From NCBI RefSeq assembly GCF_029223195.1, contig NZ_JARHUF010000020.1:1-64000 (forward strand): 64,000 nt of DNA, written 5' to 3'. Each line of letters begins with the position of its first letter. The stretch's first letter is position 1. Below the pieces are notes generated by a model. It saw nothing but the letters and a program-made list of their open reading frames with translations. It searched no databases and was not told the DNA's origin. This document shows, in pieces, positions 8,989-18,179 of the stretch. The translations under genes were made by a program, and so were the position numbers. Source of the stretch: Vibrio sp. CAU 1672. GTDB lineage: Bacteria > Pseudomonadota > Gammaproteobacteria > Enterobacterales > Vibrionaceae.

Positions 8989-10581
8989 TTATCGTTCGAG
9001 ACGAATGTTATCGAAGTAGGCCGTCATCGGTTGCTGTGGCTCAATGACTAACAGGTTTTTCACTTTGCTGAAATCTACCGTGCTGCCGGAAGCAAAGCGG
9101 TTACCGTTGCGCTTTATGTCCGAAAGCCTGACGCGGACTTCATGCCACTCATCATTGCCGGTAAGCGGTACTGAGTAATCCCCCACAGCAGGCCAGCCGC
9201 TGTCGATTTTTACCAGCAACTCAGAACCGCTGGTGTTGCCTTGCGTTTTCAGATCAAACACCAACTCGCCATCAGCCAACCAGTCACTCAAATCCACTTC
9301 AGGTGAAATTAGGAAGGCATTCCCGCTGTTGCCGGTTTTGGTCACTTTCATCACCTTGCCGCGCTCTGCCTGATCCTCATAACTGACAGAGACATTCTTT
9401 TCCGGATCATAACCACTCATGATCAGGTGTTTATTTAGCGCATCATCAAACAGGGTCAGTTGCTTGCCTTTACCATAACTGGCATCAGCAACAATGATTG
9501 CTGGCGCACTGTTTCCTTCCACAAACTGCGCCTCTTCGGATACGGTTGCACACCCTTTGCCCGTTTTTGGATCGACAGAGCATTCGAATACGCGCACATA
9601 ATCCACCGCCATGGTCTGCGGGAAGATACTGTGGTCAATGCCTTTTTCATTGGTGTTGCCCGCCCATGAGCCACCAACCGCTAAGTTGAGCAACAGATGG
9701 AAACGCTCGTTAAAAGGCGCCGGTGCTTCTGCGGTCACCAGCTGGCCATTGTCTTTATACTGGGTGTACCATCCCTGCTGACGCTGCGTGGCGTAATGGA
9801 TATTATCGACATACCAGCGTATTTCCCCCTCTTCCCACTCAATCGCGTAAGTGTGGAACCCATCGGCGGGATTCAGGTTATCGGGTAAATTAAACTGGGC
9901 ACCAGAGTGGACGTTTTCCGGCCACTGCCGGCCATAGTGCAAGCTGCCATGAATACGCGACTCAACCTCACCCGGTTGAGCTCCTTTTTTATCGGACTGG
10001 GTTTTCAGGTTCACCGCTTCCACAATATCGATCTCACCCGACGCCGCCCATGTGCCATAGACGTTGTCTGTCGGTAGCATCCAGATGGCAGGCCAGGTGC
10101 CTTGTCCATACGGCATACGCGCCCTGATCTCAAACCGGCCGTATTTCCAGTCACCTTTATTGACGGTACGCAAACGTGCGGAGGTAAAAGGCAGGGTCGC
10201 TTTACTGCGCATGTCCCCGTCCGGGTTATTGGCTCCGGTATAACTGCCCTCCTTGGCGACAATGTGCAGTACGCCGTCTTTCACAAAGGAGTTAACCTGG
10301 CGTTTGGTATAACATTGCTTCTCGTTATTGCCTCCCCCCCAACAGTTCTCTTCATGACTCCATTTGGACTTATCAATTTGATTACCTTCAAATTCATCAG
10401 ACCACACCGGTGTCCAGAGCGGGCCTGGCGTGCCGGTCGGATCCACCAGTTCGTCTGCGGTAAATGTCACCGGTTCACTGGTTGATTGACAGCCCGCTAA
10501 TGCCACCATTAGCGAAATCGACATTAAGGATAATTTAGGTAACGCACTTTTCTTTACGTTAACCAGCTTGTTTTGCATCAT
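8989..10581 (-). CDS. GH16 endo-beta-1,3-glucanase (laminarinase) lipoprotein
   Basis: The enzyme has 530 residues. The lipobox LMVALAGC (cysteine near residue 31) predicts a lipoprotein anchored in the outer membrane. The GH16 domain (about 55-335) carries the catalytic motif EIDIVE with nucleophile E183 and acid/base E188, in the WAASGEIDIVEAVN context typical of laminarinases. The C-terminal 170 residues form a beta-sandwich ending YFDNIRLER, like family 4/9 carbohydrate-binding modules. It lies downstream of GH17 in the same direction and would make the internal cuts in beta-1,3-glucan. Two adjacent ATGs (10581, 10578) are possible starts. Confidence 0.88.
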   Translation of the reverse strand: MMQNKLVNVKKSALPKLSLMSISLMVALAGCQSTSEPVTFTADELVDPTGTPGPLWTPVWSDEFEGNQIDKSKWSHEENCWGGGNNEKQCYTKRQVNSFVKDGVLHIVAKEGSYTGANNPDGDMRSKATLPFTSARLRTVNKGDWKYGRFEIRARMPYGQGTWPAIWMLPTDNVYGTWAASGEIDIVEAVNLKTQSDKKGAQPGEVESRIHGSLHYGRQWPENVHSGAQFNLPDNLNPADGFHTYAIEWEEGEIRWYVDNIHYATQRQQGWYTQYKDNGQLVTAEAPAPFNERFHLLLNLAVGGSWAGNTNEKGIDHSIFPQTMAVDYVRVFECSVDPKTGKGCATVSEEAQFVEGNSAPAIIVADASYGKGKQLTLFDDALNKHLIMSGYDPEKNVSVSYEDQAERGKVMKVTKTGNSGNAFLISPEVDLSDWLADGELVFDLKTQGNTSGSELLVKIDSGWPAVGDYSVPLTGNDEWHEVRVRLSDIKRNGNRFASGSTVDFSKVKNLLVIEPQQPMTAYFDNIRLER

Positions 10582-10611
10582 CTTTTTACCATCTCGTTTT
10601 TATCTATTTTG

Positions 10612-10697
10612 GTTCGAACGCTGCATACTCATCTTTGCTGTCGTTCGAACAGCGCAAAGGTGAGGCTTTCTTTATCAACCCATGATCCAGAAAGCCC
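10612..10697. repeat. Inverted repeats between the GH17 and GH16 genes
   Basis: The 141-bp spacer holds GTTCGAACG (10612-10620) facing CGTTCGAAC (10642-10650), and GGCTTTCT (10665-10672) facing AGAAAGCC (10690-10697). Neither has a T-run, so they look like RNA-processing or stability hairpins rather than terminators. Confidence 0.45.
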
Positions 10698-10722
10698 GCC
10701 TCTTAAAGTACTGCTGAGATAA

Positions 10723-13149
10723 TTATTCGAACCAGGATATGTTTCGAATCTGAATATCCGATGCTGTCAGCCCTTCCTTCGACGTGTTATGCACAACAAA
10801 TGGCTGGGCGATTTTGGTGAGATCTGGTGTGCCGGAAAACTCACTGATATCGACTTCGATGGTCTGCCATTCAGTGGTTAACTGGCGGCTACCTTCATTA
10901 AAACGAATCGTGTGGTTAGATGCCCACTCTCCGCCCGTGTCAGACTGGAATCCAACCCCAAAACCGAACTCAGCCAGCACCTTGCCATCCTCGGTGTAGC
11001 CACGTATGTCAAACTTAAGTGTTTTGACGTTGCTGAAATCACGCATGGTGTCATCACCGATATGAGCGCCCCAGCCCCAGTCTTTGGCGCCATCAGGCAA
11101 CGTCGCAACGGTCAGTACGCCATCACTGTCAATTCCGGCCCAGGAGGTGCCTTCCCATGCGATCGCACTTGCGCCACTAAAGGCGCCAGCGCCCAGCACT
11201 TTAAATTCACCTTCCAGCGGTGGTTGTTCCACTGGTGCAAAAGGCGAAGGCTGGACGTCCGCCAGTAACGTTTCAAATACACCGCCATAGCTCGCCGAGA
11301 ACGCACAGTCGCGGGTCAGCCCCAGCTCATTCAGGGTTTCCACTTTGTCCCAGGCGACGTACTTCACATGACAGTCGATATCAATCAGACCGAAATGCTG
11401 CTCTGAATGTCCATCATTAGCGGCGTCGCCTTTCCATGGCTCGTCAAAGGCCTGGAAGAAGAACAGCGACACCCCTGAGTTATCTGAGAAATCGCGCATA
11501 TCATCGTGGAAGAGTTTCTGCTTGTACTCGTCAGCTGCCTGGGTACCACCGGCACCATACGCTTCGTTAGAGAAAGTGGCCCACCCTGTTTCCCCGATAT
11601 GAATTGGCTTACTCGGATCGACACTATGGACAAATTGCTGCGCAGTGGCGTACTGCTCTAATGAGTGGAGGTAGGCTTTGTCCATCGCGGTCGCAATTTG
11701 GGCTTCCTTGCTCAACTCTTGCTCTGCTTCCGGTACTTTCCAGTCTTCACGGAAATCCGGGTGCCACTTGGTATCGTGGAAAGCGTAGGTATGTAAAGAC
11801 ACATAATCCACCGCTTGGATCAGTGCTTTCAAATCTTGCTGGTCGTTATTATTGCCGTTGGCGTCTATCCCTGCCCACACCGCCCAGTTATCCGAGGTGG
11901 TGATCCAAAGGTTTTGGGTACTCTCGTTCTCTTGCTTCCAGCTCTGGAAATCGTTAACGTGATTTAAGATGATCGAAGGATGAACCTTATAGGAAGCCGC
12001 CCAGTCAACCATCGCCTCGTTACCCACCGCCACGACTTTGACAATATCCGGGTACTTCAGCGCCAACTCTTTCGCTTTGGCGATTTCCAACGCGTTATTG
12101 GGCGAGTCCACCGCAGAGTCAATCGGGTTACCAGTCCAGGAGTTCAGTGCGTCAATCCAGACTCCCAGCATCACGTACATTTCAAAGCTCTTGCCGTCAG
12201 CCTCGGCTTGATCTTTCAGCTGTCGGATCGCGGCCAAAAGATTTTCGGTATTACTTTTACCGTCGGTTCCTTTGAAACCCTGGGTATTGTAGGTACGCAC
12301 CATCTTGATACCCATCGCCGAGAGTATCTTCATATCTTCAATATGTTGCGCGACAGATGGGACGGTTTCACCGTCAGCCCGTGCTTTGGTCCGCCACGCG
12401 CCATAAGAGATGGCCTGATACTCCGGGTTACCGAGTAACGGCTTGCCGGAATCCGAGACCGGATAGCTTTCCGGCTGAGGCTGATCAAGCAGTCCATAGC
12501 CTTCATGACGAACATTGTCCCAGTAGAAGACTCTTTCGGTGCCGGAGTTGCCGAAATCAAAGAAAACGCTTTTCTTGTTAAAAACAAAATCCGGGTTTAG
12601 TTCACCGGCTTTTAACTGGGTAAAATCAAACGTCAGCTGTTCCCAGTCGTTCGCCTTCGTCGTATTAACTTCAACTTCAGCAAACTCGTCACCGTTGCTG
12701 GCATTTTCGACCTTAAACAACACCGGAAGATCCGCCGCTGGTGAGTATACCCACATGGTAACCTGGCTACGTTCCTCGCTCAGTTCCAGCGCTTTGGAAT
12801 CGGGTAACGTGGTACCCGCCCACACTTCTGCTGTCGCCGGTTTGGTGGTTTTGATCACCGTGCCCAAAGGCTTGACCGCCTGAAAGCTGGCCGCGGCCAC
12901 ACTATCGGGGTTAACGGCATTGACTTCTGTCGTCGCCCCGCCAAATGGCAGGTGTTCGCCAGACAATAATTCCAGTTTATAGTCAGGTGAAACGGACACT
13001 GTTACACTACCGCCTGTATCACCCCCTTCTGGTGGCGCAGTACTGGTACTGTCTTTAAGGCTGTCCTCACCACAGCCCATAAGCGCAAGGGTAATCGCAG
13101 AACATAACGCAGCCTTGGCAAATCGAGACCGCTGATTAGTTACTTTCAT
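10723..13149 (-). CDS. GH17 exo-beta-1,3-glucanase-like lipoprotein with flanking binding domains
   Basis: The protein has 808 residues with a lipobox (LALMGC, cysteine near 26) followed by an acidic Gly/Ser/Thr linker. A jelly-roll domain (about 60-215, ending VFYWDNVRHEGYG) precedes the GH17 barrel (about 235-610). The acid/base glutamate is in VAVGNEAM (about E378) and the nucleophile in HIGETGW (about E520). A second beta-sandwich (about 655-808) ends the protein. GH17 enzymes of marine Vibrio release short products from laminarin. The start has AAGGA at a good distance. Two operator copies lie upstream, and the lacI gene is divergent. Together with GH16 it is the extracellular attack pair. 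Confidence 0.85.
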   Translation of the reverse strand: MKVTNQRSRFAKAALCSAITLALMGCGEDSLKDSTSTAPPEGGDTGGSVTVSVSPDYKLELLSGEHLPFGGATTEVNAVNPDSVAAASFQAVKPLGTVIKTTKPATAEVWAGTTLPDSKALELSEERSQVTMWVYSPAADLPVLFKVENASNGDEFAEVEVNTTKANDWEQLTFDFTQLKAGELNPDFVFNKKSVFFDFGNSGTERVFYWDNVRHEGYGLLDQPQPESYPVSDSGKPLLGNPEYQAISYGAWRTKARADGETVPSVAQHIEDMKILSAMGIKMVRTYNTQGFKGTDGKSNTENLLAAIRQLKDQAEADGKSFEMYVMLGVWIDALNSWTGNPIDSAVDSPNNALEIAKAKELALKYPDIVKVVAVGNEAMVDWAASYKVHPSIILNHVNDFQSWKQENESTQNLWITTSDNWAVWAGIDANGNNNDQQDLKALIQAVDYVSLHTYAFHDTKWHPDFREDWKVPEAEQELSKEAQIATAMDKAYLHSLEQYATAQQFVHSVDPSKPIHIGETGWATFSNEAYGAGGTQAADEYKQKLFHDDMRDFSDNSGVSLFFFQAFDEPWKGDAANDGHSEQHFGLIDIDCHVKYVAWDKVETLNELGLTRDCAFSASYGGVFETLLADVQPSPFAPVEQPPLEGEFKVLGAGAFSGASAIAWEGTSWAGIDSDGVLTVATLPDGAKDWGWGAHIGDDTMRDFSNVKTLKFDIRGYTEDGKVLAEFGFGVGFQSDTGGEWASNHTIRFNEGSRQLTTEWQTIEVDISEFSGTPDLTKIAQPFVVHNTSKEGLTASDIQIRNISWFE

Positions 13150-13200
13150 TCTATCTTTCCTTATTATTTGCTTCGATCTTTCATTTCACCTACCAACCAC

Positions 13201-13220
13201 AAAAGAAAGCGCTTTCTTTT
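13201..13220. promoter_or_regulatory. LacI-type operator, 20-bp perfect palindrome
   Basis: AAAAGAAAGCGCTTTCTTTT lies about 52 bp upstream of the GH17 start, in the 429-bp divergent region 13150-13578 between GH17 and lacI. I see no other gene in this gap. Confidence 0.87.
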
Positions 13221-13377
13221 GTGGGGTTAAAAATAGACTTCCTGATGATGTACAGCTAAAGAAGTCTAATAAGAATCGAACCATTCCTTACCCCAAACAC
13301 TAGGGTTTCTGGTAGACCCGAGACTCTTTTTCTATTCTAGAAACAAATAACCTATGAAAATGTGAGCGCCGCCTATA

Positions 13378-13391
13378 AGCAAGCGCTTTCT
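13378..13391. promoter_or_regulatory. Imperfect LacI-type operator near the lacI gene
   Basis: AGCAAGCGCTTTCT differs from the consensus core at one position (A to C). It lies about 188 bp upstream of lacI, so it may serve lacI autoregulation or looping with 13201-13220. Confidence 0.6.
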
Positions 13392-13578
13392 TAGTGCATG
13401 GGTCACATTATAGGGCGCGATTAAACGGTGTAATTAACACCTGGGCAAATACCTGCGTCGATCTGACGTTAAATAGCTCAGAAATTTGCGCCAAGTTCAT
13501 CAAGAAACCTAGGCGTTCACCGCTGGCGCGGGTAAGATAGCGACCAGATTAATCAGCGATAAAATAGAGGGCGTTCCG

Positions 13579-14577
13579 TTGATCACGATTAAAGAAGTCT
13601 CTGAGCTGGCAAAGGTGTCTCAATCAACTGTGTCGAGAGCACTCAATGGCCACCCAACGGTAAAAGAAGCCAACCGTAAGAAAGTCTTTGATGCGATTGA
13701 AAAACTTGGCTACAAACCCAATGCATTTGCTCAGGCATTAGCCTCAAGCCGCTCCAACAGTATTGGCATGCTGGTCGGATCGCTTGATGGTCCGTTCTAC
13801 GGCCCGCTGATGCACAACGCCGAAAACACGGTTCGTCAGAATAACATTCACCTTATCGTCACCAGCGGTCAGGAATCCCACACCCGAGAGCGCGATTCGG
13901 TCAACTTTCTGCGCTCCAAGCAGGTTGATGGGTTGATCATCCACTCAGACACACTGTCTGATGACGAGCTGATCGAGGTGATCAAACAGAGCCCTGCGAC
14001 CGTCATCCTCAACCGCTATATTCCGGAAGTTGCCGATAACTGCATCTACATTGACAATGAGCTCGGTGGCTATCTGGCAACCAAACACATGCTGGAACAG
14101 GGCCACACCAAAGTTGCGTGTATTACCGGACAAATGAGCAAGATCGACAGCCGCGATCGCCTGCAGGGTTACCGTAACGCCCTGGCAGAATATGGCATCA
14201 GTTATGATGCCAACTTAATTGTCGAAGGCCGCTTTGATCATGATGGTAACCATGACGCCGCACGCCGCCTGCTAGATCGTGATCCGGAAATCAGTGCGGT
14301 ATTCTGTCAGAATGACAATATCGCCATCGCCGTGTATGACGTCGCCGCAGAGCGGGGCCTGATCATTGGCCGCGACCTGTCAGTGGTCGGCTTTGATAAT
14401 GATACCCATAGCCAGCACGTCCGCCCGCGCCTGACGACAGTGAACTTCCCCGTCCGGGAAATGGGGTGTGAGGCCGCCAAAGGGGTGATGGCGATGGTCA
14501 ACAAACAAACTTACCCGCTCAAACACAAACTGACGCCCGAGTTAGTGGTGCGCGATTCCGTCGGGGCACACGCTTAG
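13579..14577 (+). CDS. LacI family regulator of the beta-glucan genes
   Basis: The repressor has 332 residues. The N-terminal helix-turn-helix (ITIKEVSELAKVSQSTVSRALNG) and hinge (PNAFAQALASSR) are typical, followed by a periplasmic-binding-type sensor domain (about 60-330). The start is TTG at 13579, with GAGGG seven bases upstream; no ATG fits. It is embedded between GH17 and the phosphorylase and surrounded by GAAAGCGCTTTC sites, so it is the best candidate for the regulon repressor. The inducer is probably a glucan-derived oligosaccharide or phosphate. It is clearly similar to the LacI protein encoded at 30808-31812. Confidence 0.87.
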   Translation: MITIKEVSELAKVSQSTVSRALNGHPTVKEANRKKVFDAIEKLGYKPNAFAQALASSRSNSIGMLVGSLDGPFYGPLMHNAENTVRQNNIHLIVTSGQESHTRERDSVNFLRSKQVDGLIIHSDTLSDDELIEVIKQSPATVILNRYIPEVADNCIYIDNELGGYLATKHMLEQGHTKVACITGQMSKIDSRDRLQGYRNALAEYGISYDANLIVEGRFDHDGNHDAARRLLDRDPEISAVFCQNDNIAIAVYDVAAERGLIIGRDLSVVGFDNDTHSQHVRPRLTTVNFPVREMGCEAAKGVMAMVNKQTYPLKHKLTPELVVRDSVGAHA

Positions 14578-14612
14578 TCTGCTCGATCGACTTACTGAAC
14601 AATACAACCAAA

Positions 14613-14642
14613 AAAGGCCTCAAGTTTACACTTGAGGCCTTT
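14613..14642. terminator. Bidirectional terminator between lacI and the phosphorylase gene
   Basis: AAAGGCCTCAAGT and ACTTGAGGCCTTT form a 13-bp perfect stem with a 4-nt loop between two convergent genes. The T-run is better on the minus strand. Confidence 0.85.
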
Positions 14643-14661
14643 GCTTATTTACTCAGTCAGG

Positions 14662-17600
14662 TTATACACGTAGCCGTGTCTGAGGGATTGACACCAGCAT
14701 TTTTTCAATCTCACCGTTACGGGCAAAGATTTTTTCGCAAATAACTTCAGGTAACGTCAGGTGTTCCAGAGTTGCCACGCTGCCATCCGCCAGGGTGATT
14801 TCAATCGCGGCTTGTGACTCAGATTCCACCAGTTGGTAAATCACCGGGATCTGGCAGTAAGTAAAGGCCAGTTGATCCGGATTAATCACATAACTGCGCG
14901 TTTCGCCGCTGACCGTCTGGCATGAGAACGATACCGATGAGGTCAGGAACTCACTGCGGCTTAGCAGACGCGGATCGATGTGAACCTCACCAGACTCAAC
15001 CATCAGACCCAGCTCCGCAAAGCGGGTGATCACTTCCTCTTTAACCTGTCCCGTCATGCCCGGTTGCTGCGCGCCGGCGTGTTTTGGGGTATGCGAATAC
15101 GGATCGGTTGGGAACGCACCGTAGTTCTGCGGGGTTTTGTTAAAGCCGATCCCAGCACGAACCCGGTAGTAGTAATCCGCCAGTTGCTGGGTTTCGACAC
15201 TGTTAGCATCCAGCTCACGTGCCGCCAGATAGTTTTCCTGCACCGCCAGTAACAACTTGGAAACCATGTGCCAGTAAATGCAGCCCAGACCTTCGTAGCC
15301 GAACATGGTACCAGAGCGGCCGGTAAAGGCTTTATGGTTGAATACCTGTTCATACAACGCTTCAATATTTTCCCAGTCTTCGTCACTCGCCTGCGGGTAA
15401 TCGGTACGTAACGACTCGATCTGCGCTTGGAGATAGCCGCTGTTCTCTAAGCTTGCATGGAAGTGGTACTGGCCTTGCTCGTCCAGACTGACTAAACGCT
15501 GATCGTCATTTGCCACCATAGTATTCAGCAAACGACTGGCTTTGATCTGCTCGGCAGTGATGCAGTTCTTGTCCATAAAGTGGCTCAAATCGCGATCCGG
15601 GTAGAGCATAAAGCTGTGCTGATCCTCGCGGTACATCTCACTGGCAAACAGGTTGTCCAGTAGCGCTACCGCTTGGCTTGGCGTCAGCACCCCGGCACTC
15701 AACACCGCCACTTGCCCTTCCAGCATCGGGTACAGCTCTTCCACCTGAAGGCTCTCACCCGAATAGGTCAAAATGTTGTAGGCATTGTACAGGCCATCCT
15801 GGCGCAGGTTAGCGGCAATGCTGGAATCCAGCACGGTCAGGCTGACATCCAGCAGCAACTGAATCGCTGAAGACTCGACGGTCGTTTTACCAGAGAAACC
15901 ATTCACACGGTACACGCGCTGGCGGAACTCATCGGCCGCTTTTTCCAGCTGGGTCAGAATCGCCTTACGGGTCTGACGGGTCACGGTTTCCTGACGGATC
16001 TCTTTCGCCGCCTCAGACAAAATGCGCGTGGTCGACAACAGCCACTCAAACACTTCCTTAGACATGCTGACGGAATCCGCCGCATCGGCCAACAGCTGCT
16101 GAAGGAACGCCACATAGCGGCGCATGTAGTACAGCGTCACCATCGACAAGCCATTGCCGACGATGGCATTATTGGCATCGTTCCACTCAGGACGCTGGGT
16201 ATTGAGCCAGATCCCGCCATCCAGTACCAGGTTACTCAGTTTTGCCAGCAGCGGCACCAGTACTTTCTCAGTCAGGTTAACCGTGTAGACCTCATCGCCA
16301 CCGGTTAACACCAGACGGCCATCGCTGCCCATATGTTCAACCCGTTGTTCGATGCGCTGCTGGAGATCATCATTGAACGCCACGGTATCTTTGGGGTTGG
16401 CAAACAGCTTGTCGACATCACACAGCTCGTAAGGCACGTTGGCATAGCTGAAAACGTCCGCCTGCATCAGCGCCAGCAAATCATCGCGCTGGTACTTGTC
16501 TGCCAGCTCAAGGAACTTGAGCAGGTAGATGATCTGGTGATCGCCCCAGTAACCGATGTTGCTCCATGGGTCATCCGGTTCAAGCATCTCCCAGTCAATA
16601 CCGTCTTTGGTAATCCGGTATGGGTTGTAACCATCCATCGTCGACGCATTGACAAATTTGGCCAAAAACGACTGGATAAAGCCCGGATAGCTGAGGGCCA
16701 TCGCTTCCCAGTTCTGGAAAATGTCACGCCAGTTGCCCTGATAAGAGAGTAAACGCTCACCATTCTCATCTTTCAGCTTGATTTCATAGTGGTTCCACGG
16801 ACGGCTCGGGTCACCATGGCGACGACCAAACGTCAGCGGCAGGTACTCGTAAGCCAGGCGAATCAACTGCGCATCGCCGCTCTCTTTGGCCAGCGATACC
16901 AGCTCGGCATGGGTAAACTGCTCGGCAAGATCGGTGAACAGGGCATGATGACGCTCAAACACGCCACGGTTTGAGTTGCGAATCGTCGCCAGTACATCTT
17001 TTTTATCCAGGTTGTAGTTGTTCTCAAACACCCCGCCGCGCATGTTGTTAAATAACACGTTGGCGTAATGATGGACGCTGGTGGCCTCTTCAGCCGTTAC
17101 TTGCCATGCGTCTGCCCCTGACATCAGGCTGATCAGTTCCTGCTGGTTCGCCGCAACGCTTTGCGCCACCAACTGCTCCATGTTCACCGGCTGGGCAAGC
17201 TGGTTGCTTAATCGGGTAATATCACCGTGGTTCTTATCGATATCAGCGATGATCAGCCAAGATTTGCTTTGGTTCGCGTCAAGTTTGGTCGACTTATGGA
17301 TCAGGTAACTGCCACGCACCCCTTTGGTGAGCGACTCATTACGCACTTCTCGCCCCTGACGGAACGCCGTCAGCTGCTCACTGCTGAGCAGGCGCTGGCC
17401 GTAATCGTTGTCGACGCTAAATACGGTTGTCGCCAGCAAGGACTCCGCCGGCTCCGCACGATCACTCAGCTTCGCGTACATGGTAAACAGTGCCAGAGAG
17501 CTGCCATCCAGCAGTTCATTCCACTTGTACGCGTCAACCAGCGCACTGCGGGTTTGCAATGCGCCCAGCGGGGCGCCGGAAGGCAGCAGGTTTTGCAGGC

Positions 17601-18111
17601 CGTCAATCAGTTCAAGCTCACGCAGCTCCCCCGCCAAGTCCGTCAGCTCTGCACGGCGGACAAAGCCAAACTCTTCACTGGTGTTCCAGCTGTACTGGAA
17701 TTTCAGCTTTAATGTGTGGTTAAGCTCTTCAAAGACAATTTTGTCACCAACGGTATTCTTATACAGATTACGCTCAGTCTGGTACAGGCCATCGTGATGG
17801 CGGTTGAACGGTTCCCACAGCGCCACTCCATTTTCAGTGGCGACTTTAATGATGGTTTTTGATCCGGTGTTTTCTGCATTCTCATGAATGTGGTCAACCG
17901 ATTTGTAAGGAAACAGGGCATTCTCCGGGCGGATACGACCGGCAGACAGGCTGCCGGTTGAGGAGATAAATAACCAGTGATCACTCGATGAAACCACACT
18001 GATAAAAAACGGAGTCATCTGATCCACATTGGCAATCTTGTAATAACGCTCGCCGTCCAAATCCACAAAACTACCGTCAACGGCAGGGCAAGAGTAATGG
18101 GCAAAATTCAT
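14662..18111 (-). CDS. Beta-glucan phosphorylase, GH94/GH149/GH161 type
   Basis: This cytosolic protein of 1149 residues is larger than ordinary GH94 cellobiose phosphorylases and fits the size of GH149/GH161 beta-1,3-oligoglucan phosphorylases. These cut with phosphate to give glucose 1-phosphate and save ATP. The N-terminal beta-sandwich lies at about 1-330. The helical barrel carries RRHGDPSRPWNHYEIK, YQGNWRDIFQNWEA, and the probable catalytic aspartate D645 in PEWNDANNA, equivalent to the WND motif of GH94. I chose ATG 18111 because the longer frame to 18198 would include the operator at 18131. The gene follows the five ABC-importer genes, as chitobiose phosphorylase does in the Vibrio chitin locus. 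The exact family needs alignment. Confidence 0.78.
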   Translation of the reverse strand: MNFAHYSCPAVDGSFVDLDGERYYKIANVDQMTPFFISVVSSSDHWLFISSTGSLSAGRIRPENALFPYKSVDHIHENAENTGSKTIIKVATENGVALWEPFNRHHDGLYQTERNLYKNTVGDKIVFEELNHTLKLKFQYSWNTSEEFGFVRRAELTDLAGELRELELIDGLQNLLPSGAPLGALQTRSALVDAYKWNELLDGSSLALFTMYAKLSDRAEPAESLLATTVFSVDNDYGQRLLSSEQLTAFRQGREVRNESLTKGVRGSYLIHKSTKLDANQSKSWLIIADIDKNHGDITRLSNQLAQPVNMEQLVAQSVAANQQELISLMSGADAWQVTAEEATSVHHYANVLFNNMRGGVFENNYNLDKKDVLATIRNSNRGVFERHHALFTDLAEQFTHAELVSLAKESGDAQLIRLAYEYLPLTFGRRHGDPSRPWNHYEIKLKDENGERLLSYQGNWRDIFQNWEAMALSYPGFIQSFLAKFVNASTMDGYNPYRITKDGIDWEMLEPDDPWSNIGYWGDHQIIYLLKFLELADKYQRDDLLALMQADVFSYANVPYELCDVDKLFANPKDTVAFNDDLQQRIEQRVEHMGSDGRLVLTGGDEVYTVNLTEKVLVPLLAKLSNLVLDGGIWLNTQRPEWNDANNAIVGNGLSMVTLYYMRRYVAFLQQLLADAADSVSMSKEVFEWLLSTTRILSEAAKEIRQETVTRQTRKAILTQLEKAADEFRQRVYRVNGFSGKTTVESSAIQLLLDVSLTVLDSSIAANLRQDGLYNAYNILTYSGESLQVEELYPMLEGQVAVLSAGVLTPSQAVALLDNLFASEMYREDQHSFMLYPDRDLSHFMDKNCITAEQIKASRLLNTMVANDDQRLVSLDEQGQYHFHASLENSGYLQAQIESLRTDYPQASDEDWENIEALYEQVFNHKAFTGRSGTMFGYEGLGCIYWHMVSKLLLAVQENYLAARELDANSVETQQLADYYYRVRAGIGFNKTPQNYGAFPTDPYSHTPKHAGAQQPGMTGQVKEEVITRFAELGLMVESGEVHIDPRLLSRSEFLTSSVSFSCQTVSGETRSYVINPDQLAFTYCQIPVIYQLVESESQAAIEITLADGSVATLEHLTLPEVICEKIFARNGEIEKMLVSIPQTRLRV

Positions 18112-18130
18112 ATGATTATTTCCAACTTTT

Positions 18131-18160
18131 ATGAAAGCGCTTTCTTGAGCGCTTTTTTTT
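18131..18160. promoter_or_regulatory. LacI-type operator merged with a terminator-like hairpin
   Basis: TGAAAGCGCTTTCT (core 18133-18144) lies in the 68-bp gap between the ABC operon and the phosphorylase. Part of it also pairs on the plus strand as AAAGCGCT/AGCGCTTT followed by Ts to 18160, so the operator is nested in an antisense-oriented terminator shape. Confidence 0.7.
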
Positions 18161-18179
18161 AATAGGCTGTTTCGGTGTC

